6,570 nucleotides of DNA from Oscillospiraceae bacterium. Lineage in GTDB: Bacteria > Bacillota > Clostridia > Oscillospirales > Ruminococcaceae. Within the stretch, counting starts at the first letter, position 1. Every line of letters starts with the position of its first letter. The DNA is taken from NCBI GenBank assembly GCA_003453215.1, contig DMMB01000032.1, positions 1 through 6,570 of the forward strand. The letters run 5' to 3'. The notes under the pieces were generated by a model, which saw nothing but the letters and a program-made list of their open reading frames with translations, was not told where the DNA came from and made no database searches. Both the position numbers and the translations under genes were made by a program. Shown here in pieces: positions 1 through 5,095 of this stretch.

Positions 1-57
1 CCCGCCTTGCCCCCTGCACAATCCTGCCCCATCCGTACCGAAAGGAGCTCACCCCTC

Positions 58-498
58 ATGCCCATCACCATCCGCCCCGCGGCCGAAAGCGACCTGCCCG
101 CTCTTGCCGCTTTGGAATTGGCCTGCTTTTCCCACCCCTGGAGCGAAAAAAGCCTTGCCGCCACCCTTGGCAGCGGCCGCTCGCTGTTCCTCCTGGCGGA
201 GCAGGCAGGGGAACCGCTTGGCTATCTTGGCATGGAGTATGTGCTGGATGAGGGCGGGATCACCAATGTAGCGGTTTTTCCGGCTTATCGCCGCCGTGGT
301 ATTGCCCATGCCCTGATCAAAGAACTGCTGCGCCGGGCCGGCTGCCTCGGTCTCGCTACCGTTACGCTGGAAGTCCGCGCCGGCAATACCGCCGCCATTG
401 CCCTTTACCAAAAAAACAACTTTGTCCCGGTGGGCCGCCGCAAAAACTACTATACCGCACCAACCGAAGATGCTATACTGATGACAGTCACTCTATAA
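58..498 (+). CDS. rimI: RimI-family ribosomal-protein/N-terminal alanine acetyltransferase (GNAT)
   Basis: This 146-aa protein is a single-domain GNAT acetyltransferase that would transfer acetyl from acetyl-CoA to a protein N-terminus; in E. coli the RimI target is ribosomal protein S18. The RimI-type substrate-side motif FSHPWS lies at residues 24-29. The acetyl-CoA pyrophosphate loop RRRGIA is at 78-83, after the beta-strand ITNVAVFP. The motif LEVRAGNTAAIALYQKNNF spans roughly 104-122 and carries Glu105 and Tyr117, which correspond to the catalytic pair E103/Y115 of E. coli RimI. The ATG at 58 is preferred over an in-frame extension to position 7 because AAAGGAG at 41-47 precedes it and the family's N-terminus (MPITIRPA) begins there. 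It lies 32 bp before a small membrane-protein gene and two genes before tsaD, a common Firmicute arrangement (tsaB-rimI-tsaD). Activity towards other N-termini cannot be excluded. Confidence 0.9.
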   Translation: MPITIRPAAESDLPALAALELACFSHPWSEKSLAATLGSGRSLFLLAEQAGEPLGYLGMEYVLDEGGITNVAVFPAYRRRGIAHALIKELLRRAGCLGLATVTLEVRAGNTAAIALYQKNNFVPVGRRKNYYTAPTEDAILMTVTL

Positions 499-530
499 CG
501 GAGTAAAAATAAAAAAAGGAGTGTATTACC

Positions 531-758
531 ATGAAAAAGAATCCCATCCACTTTTATTGGGGCCGCAAAAACGGTCTGGTTGTCACCCGCGAGGATGCCG
601 AGGGGAACCACCCCGAAGTGGTTTTTGTCAGCAATCAGCTTTCGCTGGATAAGCTGAAAAAAGCCGGCGTTATCCTCCTGGCGGGGCTGTTCCTGTTCTG
701 GCGCATCAGCCGCCTGGTTCACCGCATTGCCCGCCGCTATCATAAAAAAGAAAATTAA
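531..758 (+). CDS. Small single-pass membrane protein of unknown function, between rimI and tsaD
   Basis: I do not recognise this 75-aa protein. Its start is well supported: AAGGAG at 516-521 lies 9 nt before the ATG. The first 44 residues are polar and mixed (MKKNPIHFYWGRKNG, then an acidic stretch). A short hydrophobic segment follows at about 45-57 (AGVILLAGLFLFW), then a strongly basic tail with R58, R61, R65, R68, R69, K72 and K73. This suggests one membrane helix with the basic tail in the cytoplasm by the positive-inside rule, so the N-terminal part would face outside; that is inference only. The gene sits 32 bp after rimI and 12 bp before tsaD, so co-transcription with both is very likely. 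The operon position does not prove a role in t6A synthesis. Codon use resembles its neighbours. Confidence 0.72.
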   Translation: MKKNPIHFYWGRKNGLVVTREDAEGNHPEVVFVSNQLSLDKLKKAGVILLAGLFLFWRISRLVHRIARRYHKKEN

Positions 759-770
759 TCCGGAGCCTGT

Positions 771-1781
771 ATGAAAATTCTCAGTATCGAATCCAGCTGC
801 GATGAGACCGCCGCGGCCGTTATCGAAGATGGCCGAAAAATCTGCTCCTCTGTTATTCACACGCAGGTGGAAGAGCACAAACTATATGGCGGGGTTGTCC
901 CGGAGATTGCCTCCCGCCGCCACATCGAATCCATCTGCGGCGTGACCGCCGAAGCACTGGAACAGGCCGGCCTTACCGTCCGCGAAGTGGATGCGGTTGC
1001 CGTTACCGCAGCCCCCGGCCTGATCGGCGCCGTGTTGGTGGGGGTCAATTTTGCCAAGGGCCTGGCGCTTTCGGCAGAAAAGCCCCTCATCCCGGTTCAC
1101 CACATCCGCGGCCATGTGGCGGCCAATTACCTGGCTCACCCAGAGCTGGAACCGCCCTTTTTGGCCCTCATCGTCAGCGGCGGCCACAGCCACATCGTAT
1201 TGGTGCGGGATTATTGCGATTATACCATTCTGGGCCGCACCACCGATGATGCCGCAGGCGAGGCCTTCGATAAAGCCGCCCGCAGCGTGGGGCTGCCCTA
1301 TCCCGGGGGCGTGGCGCTGGATGCCATCTCGCACGAGGGCAATCCCCATGCCTACCCGCTGCCCACCCCTCATGCCGAAGGCGAGTTTAACTTCTCCTTC
1401 TCGGGGCTGAAAACGGCGGTCATCAATTTGGCGCACAATGCCGAACAAAAAGGCCAGCCGCTGGTGCCGGCCGATCTGGCTGCCAGTTTCTGCAGCCACG
1501 TCAGCGAAATTCTGTGGCAAAAAACCGCCTTGGCGGCCGAACGCTATGGCTGCGATAAAATCGTACTGGCCGGCGGTGTTTCCGCCAATAGCTGGCTGCG
1601 GCAGCGTGCCGAAAAGGGCTGTGCCGAAAAAGGCTGGCAGCTTTTCATGCCGCCGCTTTCCCTCACCGGGGATAATGCTGCTATGATCGGCGCGCAGGCT
1701 TACTACGAGTATCTGGCCGGCCATACGGCAGAGGTTTCTCTCAATGGCCTGCCCACCATGGAAATCACCGAACAGTTCTAA
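771..1781 (+). CDS. tsaD: tRNA N6-adenosine threonylcarbamoyltransferase TsaD
   Basis: TsaD (Kae1/Gcp/YgjD family, ASKHA fold) transfers the threonylcarbamoyl group from threonylcarbamoyl-AMP to A37 of ANN-decoding tRNAs, working in the cytoplasm with TsaB and TsaE after TsaC makes the intermediate. The 336-aa length is full for the bacterial family. The N-terminal phosphate-loop motif IESSCDETAAA is at residues 6-16. The metal-ligand pair is His111 and His115 (HIRGH), as in E. coli, and the third metal ligand is Asp301 in the motif SLTGDNAAMIG. Other family blocks are VSGGHSH at 135-141, DDAAGEAFDKAAR at 159-171 and AGGVSAN at 267-273. GGAG at 762-765 lies 5 nt before the ATG. The gene follows the small membrane ORF by 12 bp and closes the cluster. 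It is intact and very probably essential. Confidence 0.97.
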   Translation: MKILSIESSCDETAAAVIEDGRKICSSVIHTQVEEHKLYGGVVPEIASRRHIESICGVTAEALEQAGLTVREVDAVAVTAAPGLIGAVLVGVNFAKGLALSAEKPLIPVHHIRGHVAANYLAHPELEPPFLALIVSGGHSHIVLVRDYCDYTILGRTTDDAAGEAFDKAARSVGLPYPGGVALDAISHEGNPHAYPLPTPHAEGEFNFSFSGLKTAVINLAHNAEQKGQPLVPADLAASFCSHVSEILWQKTALAAERYGCDKIVLAGGVSANSWLRQRAEKGCAEKGWQLFMPPLSLTGDNAAMIGAQAYYEYLAGHTAEVSLNGLPTMEITEQF

Positions 1782-1788
1782 AGGAAAA

Positions 1789-1844
1789 AGAAAAGTTTCG
1801 ATCTATATTAGATTAGGCGGCCCTTTTCTCGTTTTCGGAAACTT
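1789..1844 (+). terminator. Possible weak structured 3' end after tsaD
   Basis: Immediately after the tsaD stop, AAGTTTC (1793-1799) can pair with GAAACTT (1838-1844). Inside it, the perfect inverted repeat ATCTA (1801-1805)/TAGAT (1809-1813) forms a small hairpin. A competing pairing joins AGAAAAG (1789-1795) with CTTTTCT (1823-1829). No clean U-run follows either form, only TTAACAAATTT, so intrinsic termination is uncertain. It may instead be a processing or stabilising structure at the tsaD mRNA 3' end. Confidence 0.3.
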
Positions 1845-1881
1845 AACAAATTTGGTGGTAGCTTTTCCCGCGGGGATAGGG

Positions 1882-1887
1882 TATAAT
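1882..1887 (+). promoter_or_regulatory. Candidate -10 box of the PEP carboxykinase promoter
   Basis: A perfect TATAAT lies 55 nt before the pckG start codon, in an otherwise non-coding gap after tsaD. Transcription would start near 1893-1895. No good -35 hexamer sits at 16-18 nt spacing (TAGCTT at 17 nt is poor), so either an activator helps or the AT-rich region at 1838-1854 contributes. I see no catabolite-repression (cre) operator matching its consensus. Confidence 0.5.
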
Positions 1888-1903
1888 AGTTGCGTAAAAA
1901 AGT

Positions 1904-1918
1904 CCGGGGCTTTCCCGG
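1904..1918 (+). other. GC-rich hairpin near the 5' end of the pckG leader
   Basis: CCGGG (1904-1908) pairs with CCCGG (1914-1918) around a 5-nt loop. It would begin about 10 nt into the predicted transcript and leaves the ribosome binding site AAGGGAG (1928-1934, 8 nt before the ATG) free. A hairpin this close to a 5' end often stabilises mRNA; that role is inferred. No U-run follows, so it is not a terminator. Confidence 0.4.
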
Positions 1919-1942
1919 CATAATTAGAAGGGAGATTGTAAA

Positions 1943-3724
1943 ATGGCACTAACTTCCAACAAACATGTTCTCAAATGGGTAGACGAAATGGTCGCCCTCA
2001 CCAAACCGGATCATGTCGTCTGGATCGATGGCAGCGAAGAACAGCTGGAGGCGCTGCGCGCCGAAGCCTGCTCCACCGGTGAAATGATTAAGCTGAACGA
2101 GGAAAAACTGCCCGGCTGCTATCTGCATCGCTCCGCAGTAAATGACGTTGCCCGTGTTGAAGGCCGTACTTTCATCTGCACTCGCAATAAAGAGGATGCC
2201 GGTCCCACCAATAACTGGATGGACCCCAAGGAAACCTACGAGAAGCTGGGCAAGCTTTTTGATGGCTCCATGAAGGGCCGTACCATGTATGTCATTCCTT
2301 ACTGCATGGCTCATGTCGGCTCTCCTTTTGCCAAGGTAGGCTTCGAGCTGACCGATTCCATCTATGTCGTTCTCTCCATGGCCATCATGACCCGCATCGG
2401 TCAGAAGGTACTGGATTTCCTGGGCGATGGCGAAGACTTTGTTAAGGGTCTGCACGCCAAAAAGGACCTCAGCGAAGAGGATCGTTATATTGTCCACTTC
2501 CCGGAGGATAACACCATCTGGAGCATCAATTCCGGTTACGGCGGCAACGTTCTGCTGGGTAAAAAGTGCTTTGCTCTGCGCATCGCTTCTTTCCAGGCCA
2601 AGACCGAAGGCTGGATGGCCGAGCATATGCTCATCCTCGGCATCGAAAATCCCGAGGGCGAGACCAAGTACATCACTGCAGCATTCCCTTCTGCCTGCGG
2701 CAAAACCAACCTCGCTATGCTCATCCCGCCCAAGAAGTATGCCGAACTGGGCTACAAGGCCTGGTGTGTCGGCGATGACATTGCCTGGCTGCGCATTGGC
2801 CCCGATGGCCGTCTTTGGGCAGTGAACCCTGAATATGGCTTCTTTGGCGTAGCGCCCGGCACTAATGCCAAGAGCAACCCCAATGCCCTGGCCACCACCC
2901 GCAAGAATACCATCTTCACCAATGTCGTGCAGAATTTGGACGATAACACCGTTTGGTGGGAGAAGCTGGATAAGAATCCTCCCAAGCACGCGCTCAACTG
3001 GAAAGGCGAGCCCTGGGACGGCAGCGATGGCACCGCCGGTGCTCATCCCAACAGCCGCTTCACCGCACCCAGCCTCAACTGCCCCTGCCTCTCTCCGGAG
3101 TATGAAAATCCCAATGGCGTTCCGATCTCTGCCATCGTATTCGGCGGCCGTCGTGCCAAGACCGCTCCGCTGGTTTATCAGTCCCGCGATTGGGCTCACG
3201 GTGTCTTTGTAGGCTCTGTTCTGGCCAGCGAGACCACCGCAGCCGCGACCGGCGCTGTCGGCGTTGTCCGCCGCGACCCCATGGCCATGCGTCCCTTCAT
3301 CGGCTACCATGTCGGCGATTACTTTGCCCACTGGCTGGAGATGGGCGAAAAGCTGGGCGATAAGGCTCCGAAGATTTTCCACGTCAACTGGTTCCGCACC
3401 GATGATGAGGGCAATTTCCTGTGGCCCGGCTTCGGCGATAATATGCGCGTCCTGCTGTGGATCCTGGCCCGCTGCGATGGCAAGGTCAGCGCCCGCGAGA
3501 CCGAAATCGGCTACCTGCCCTATGTCAAGGATATTGACATCGAGGGTCTGGAAAACGACGGTAAGGAGTTCACCCACATGATGCTGGATGAGCTGCTCTC
3601 TGTGGATAAGGCCCTGTGGCGTGAGGATGCCGAAAACATCGAGGAATTCTATGCCTCCATCGGCGATCGCCTGCCTGCTAAGCTGCATGAGGAACTGGAA
3701 ACCCTCAAGAAGAATCTCCAGTAA
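1943..3724 (+). CDS. pckG: Phosphoenolpyruvate carboxykinase (GTP)
   Basis: This 593-aa protein is a full-length GTP-dependent PEPCK, catalysing oxaloacetate + GTP <-> PEP + CO2 + GDP in the cytoplasm. It is clearly the GTP class rather than the ATP class. The PEP/oxaloacetate-binding arginine is R71 in NDVARVEGRTF. The Mn2+ ligands are K208 in LLGKKCFALR, H228 in MAEHMLILGI and D279 in VGDDIAW. The P-loop is SACGKTN at 250-256, with the class-specific hyper-reactive Cys252 and Lys254, equivalent to human C288 and K290. The nucleotide-site block FGGRR is at 400-404. AAGGGAG at 1928-1934 supports the ATG. The gene has its own putative promoter and a downstream hairpin, so it is probably monocistronic. 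In a fermenter it may serve gluconeogenesis or run in the CO2-fixing direction towards oxaloacetate, malate and succinate; the sequence does not decide which. The reading frame is intact. Confidence 0.97.
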   Translation: MALTSNKHVLKWVDEMVALTKPDHVVWIDGSEEQLEALRAEACSTGEMIKLNEEKLPGCYLHRSAVNDVARVEGRTFICTRNKEDAGPTNNWMDPKETYEKLGKLFDGSMKGRTMYVIPYCMAHVGSPFAKVGFELTDSIYVVLSMAIMTRIGQKVLDFLGDGEDFVKGLHAKKDLSEEDRYIVHFPEDNTIWSINSGYGGNVLLGKKCFALRIASFQAKTEGWMAEHMLILGIENPEGETKYITAAFPSACGKTNLAMLIPPKKYAELGYKAWCVGDDIAWLRIGPDGRLWAVNPEYGFFGVAPGTNAKSNPNALATTRKNTIFTNVVQNLDDNTVWWEKLDKNPPKHALNWKGEPWDGSDGTAGAHPNSRFTAPSLNCPCLSPEYENPNGVPISAIVFGGRRAKTAPLVYQSRDWAHGVFVGSVLASETTAAATGAVGVVRRDPMAMRPFIGYHVGDYFAHWLEMGEKLGDKAPKIFHVNWFRTDDEGNFLWPGFGDNMRVLLWILARCDGKVSARETEIGYLPYVKDIDIEGLENDGKEFTHMMLDELLSVDKALWREDAENIEEFYASIGDRLPAKLHEELETLKKNLQ

Positions 3725-3747
3725 TTCCTTTCCCATAAAGTACAGCC

Positions 3748-3775
3748 GGCTCCCTCATCGGGCGATGGGGGAGCC
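3748..3775 (+). terminator. Intrinsic terminator-like hairpin after pckG
   Basis: GGCTCCC (3748-3754) pairs perfectly with GGGAGCC (3769-3775). The stem continues through a U-G wobble and CATC/GATG to a GGGC tetraloop, giving about 12 bp. The trailing tract is short (TTTCCC), so termination may be incomplete. The next gene starts 30 bp further on with no clear promoter of its own, which would fit partial read-through from pckG. Confidence 0.7.
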
Positions 3776-3805
3776 TTTCCCTAAAATTCACCGCCGGAGG
3801 ACGCC

Positions 3806-4321
3806 ATGGAAAGCATTTTTGAAAACACCACCACCCTTACCCGCCAGAACCTCACCGAGATGGCCCGCGCGACCGTTCCCCGGTGGAGCCTGCTGGTGGG
3901 CATCATTCCGGCTGTCCTTGCGGTGGCTGTCGCCATTTGGGATTTGGTCCGCCGGGGCATCGGCTTGGGGCCGGGGCTGTTGCTGCTGGCGGCCTTTGCC
4001 CTGGTGATGACCACCTACGGAGCGCCGGCGCGGGTCGCACTCAAAATTGCCAAGCGCAATTTTAAAAAATACGGCAGCGAAGTCACCGCCACCCTCTGCT
4101 TCTATGAGGATAAGGTCGTCGTCCGCAACCATCAGGAAAATTCCGAAGGGGATCTTCGTTATGAACAGATTTTAGCCGTCCGCCAAAGTGCCCGCCTTTA
4201 TCTGTTGGAACTCCCCGGGAAAACAGCTCTGCTGATGGAAAAAAGCACCTTTACCAAGGGCACCGCGGAGGAATTCCCCGCCTTTATGCGGCTGAAATGC
4301 CCCGACCGGGTCGCTTTTTAA
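3806..4321 (+). CDS. Two-helix membrane protein with YcxB-like C-terminal domain
   Basis: This 171-aa protein resembles the YcxB-like family, Firmicute membrane proteins with no established biochemical role. A polar N-terminus of about 26 residues is followed by two hydrophobic segments at about 27-47 (WSLLVGIIPAVLAVAVAIW) and 52-71 (IGLGPGLLLLAAFALVMTTY), separated by the basic turn VRRG. A basic linker (residues ~75-90) leads into a soluble beta-rich domain at about 92-165. That domain has the family pattern: a strand ending FYEDKVVVRN, then LRYEQILAVRQS, LYLLEL, and a final KSTFTKGTAEEFPAFMRLKCP helix. This last domain is the PH-like YcxB C-terminal unit, assigned from pattern and not from a search. 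GGAGG at 3796-3800 lies 5 nt before the ATG. It follows the pckG hairpin closely and has no visible promoter or terminator of its own. Confidence 0.78.
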   Translation: MESIFENTTTLTRQNLTEMARATVPRWSLLVGIIPAVLAVAVAIWDLVRRGIGLGPGLLLLAAFALVMTTYGAPARVALKIAKRNFKKYGSEVTATLCFYEDKVVVRNHQENSEGDLRYEQILAVRQSARLYLLELPGKTALLMEKSTFTKGTAEEFPAFMRLKCPDRVAF

Positions 4322-4342
4322 GGGAAATCCCCATAAAAAAGA

Positions 4343-4372
4343 CTTACATCCGGGGAAAAAGTGTGCTATACT
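4343..4372 (+). promoter_or_regulatory. Extended -10 promoter for the DUF2798 leader transcript
   Basis: TATACT at 4367-4372 matches the -10 consensus at 5 of 6 positions and is preceded by TGC, an extended -10 element. CTTACA at 4343-4348 matches TTGACA at 4 of 6 positions, with an 18-nt spacer. Transcription would start near 4379, which gives a leader of about 124 nt before the ATG at 4503. Confidence 0.7.
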
Positions 4373-4378
4373 GTTTCC

Positions 4379-4502
4379 CGTAAAAAGTGTGATCTGTAAT
4401 CTGATAGCATCCCTTTCTAATAGAAATAAGTCCCATGGGCGTAGTCTATTGCAAGTGCAAAAGATTACGCTTTTTATTATTTCTTACAGGGAGGGCAAAG
4501 CA
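4379..4502 (+). promoter_or_regulatory. Structured leader: candidate attenuator or riboswitch-type regulator (or ~100-nt small RNA)
   Basis: The predicted leader contains three hairpin-forming segments: TTTCT/AGAAA (4414-4418/4422-4426), the palindrome CCCATGGG (4432-4439) and a complete intrinsic terminator (4439-4481). The segment GTAATCT (4396-4402) is perfectly complementary to AGATTAC (4462-4468), the 3' arm of the terminator stem. It pairs by Watson-Crick only, whereas the terminator's own 5' arm uses one G-U pair. Two mutually exclusive folds are therefore possible, read-through or termination. I do not recognise any known riboswitch core (T-box, SAM, purine, THF, ZTP, preQ1). No short leader peptide with its own ribosome binding site is evident. 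Function and ligand are unknown. Confidence 0.45.
4439..4481 (+). terminator. Intrinsic terminator upstream of the DUF2798 gene
   Basis: GCGTAGTCT (4439-4447) pairs with AGATTACGC (4462-4470) as nine base pairs with one G-U. After an A-A mismatch, an inner stem TTGC/GCAA (4449-4452/4457-4460) closes an AAGT loop. The tract TTTTTATTATTT follows at once. It ends about 20 nt before the start codon at 4503 and lies downstream of the promoter at 4343-4372, so it acts on the leader transcript as well as on any read-through from the YcxB-like gene. Confidence 0.72.
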
Positions 4503-5030
4503 ATGCCAAAAACCAAAACACAGGGAATTGTATTCGGAATATTGATGTCATTTTTTATGGCATACGGCATGGAGGTCTACAATATCGCCATCCGCATGGG
4601 TTACAACCTGACAGCAGGACAGGGTTTTTCGTCCATTTCCTATCCGGTGTTCCTCGAAGCACTGAAAGAAGCCGTGGGAATGAGTGTGATCGTTTTCATT
4701 GCCTCCAATTTGGTTGGCAATCGGACTGGGGACGCCTTTATGGCAAAATACTGTGACCCCGGGAAAGATAATCCCTATTTCTGCCGGATCATGCGGCAGG
4801 CGGGCACCATATTGGTCATGTGCCCCCTTATGAGCCTCATCGCGTCGGTTCTTTTTCAAATCATTTTAGGGGGTCAGCCGCTGTTCCGGCTGCCGGCCAT
4901 CTGGATCGGAACGGTTATGAAAAACTTCCCGATGGCTTTCTTCTGGAATATGTTTGCCGCCGCGCCCCTCGTCCACTGGATATTTGAAAAATGGAATAAC
5001 CGCTCCCCCCAAAGCGGCCGCTCCGCATAA
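4503..5030 (+). CDS. DUF2798-type four-helix membrane protein (two DUF2798-like halves)
   Basis: This 175-aa integral membrane protein has four predicted helices at about 8-30, 56-75, 99-122 and 138-161. Each half resembles a DUF2798 unit, a two-helix family of unknown function: the first half starts GIVFGILMSFFMAYGMEVYN, and the second ends NFPMAFFWNMFAAAPLVHWIF, the typical F-P-x-A-F...A-P-x-V signature. The hydrophilic segment between helices 2 and 3 (about 76-98) contains the cysteines C84 and C94. The ATG at 4503 is chosen because AGGGAGG (4488-4494) lies 8 nt upstream. An in-frame GTG at 4389 has no ribosome binding site and would translate through the terminator hairpin. Expression is probably controlled by the leader described at 4379-4502. 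The family assignment is from pattern; no transport or enzymatic role is claimed. Confidence 0.8.
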   Translation: MPKTKTQGIVFGILMSFFMAYGMEVYNIAIRMGYNLTAGQGFSSISYPVFLEALKEAVGMSVIVFIASNLVGNRTGDAFMAKYCDPGKDNPYFCRIMRQAGTILVMCPLMSLIASVLFQIILGGQPLFRLPAIWIGTVMKNFPMAFFWNMFAAAPLVHWIFEKWNNRSPQSGRSA

Positions 5031-5046
5031 GTCCATCCGGCAACAA

Positions 5047-5076
5047 AAAAGCCCCCACCGCATGGTGAGGGCTTTT
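5047..5076. terminator. Bidirectional intrinsic terminator between convergent genes
   Basis: AAAAGCCCCCACC (5047-5059) pairs with GGTGAGGGCTTTT (5064-5076) around a GCAT loop, with one C-A mismatch. The plus strand has TTTT after the GC stem. The minus strand reads into a run of at least six T (complement of 5045-5050). It therefore ends both the DUF2798 gene (stop at 5030) and the MATE gene (stop at 5096). Confidence 0.88.
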
Positions 5077-5095
5077 CGCTTGTTCTATTATCGGT

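Noticed and set aside
7..57. Longer rimI reading frame starting at position 7, or the end of tsaB
   Set aside because: The extra 17 residues do not fit the GNAT N-terminus, and the ribosome binding site at 41-47 points to 58. No stop codon for an upstream gene occurs in bases 1-57, and no TsaB C-terminal signature could be recognised.
882..1724. A 280-codon open frame antisense to tsaD
   Set aside because: It lies wholly inside the conserved tsaD gene and shows a low-complexity Gly/Ala-rich product typical of GC-rich shadow frames.
1949..3736. A 595-codon open frame antisense to pckG along its full length
   Set aside because: The sense strand encodes an unambiguous PEPCK with all catalytic motifs. 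The antisense openness follows from its codon bias, and the antisense protein has no recognisable motif or ribosome binding site.
4328..4356. Hairpin TCCCC/GGGGA as a terminator of the YcxB-like gene
   Set aside because: The stem is only 5 bp with a 19-nt loop, has no U-run after it on the plus strand, and overlaps the promoter elements.
4389..4502. N-terminal extension of the DUF2798 protein from a GTG at 4389
   Set aside because: No ribosome binding site precedes it, it begins about 10 nt after the predicted transcript start, and it would read through the terminator hairpin. The ATG at 4503 has a strong site.
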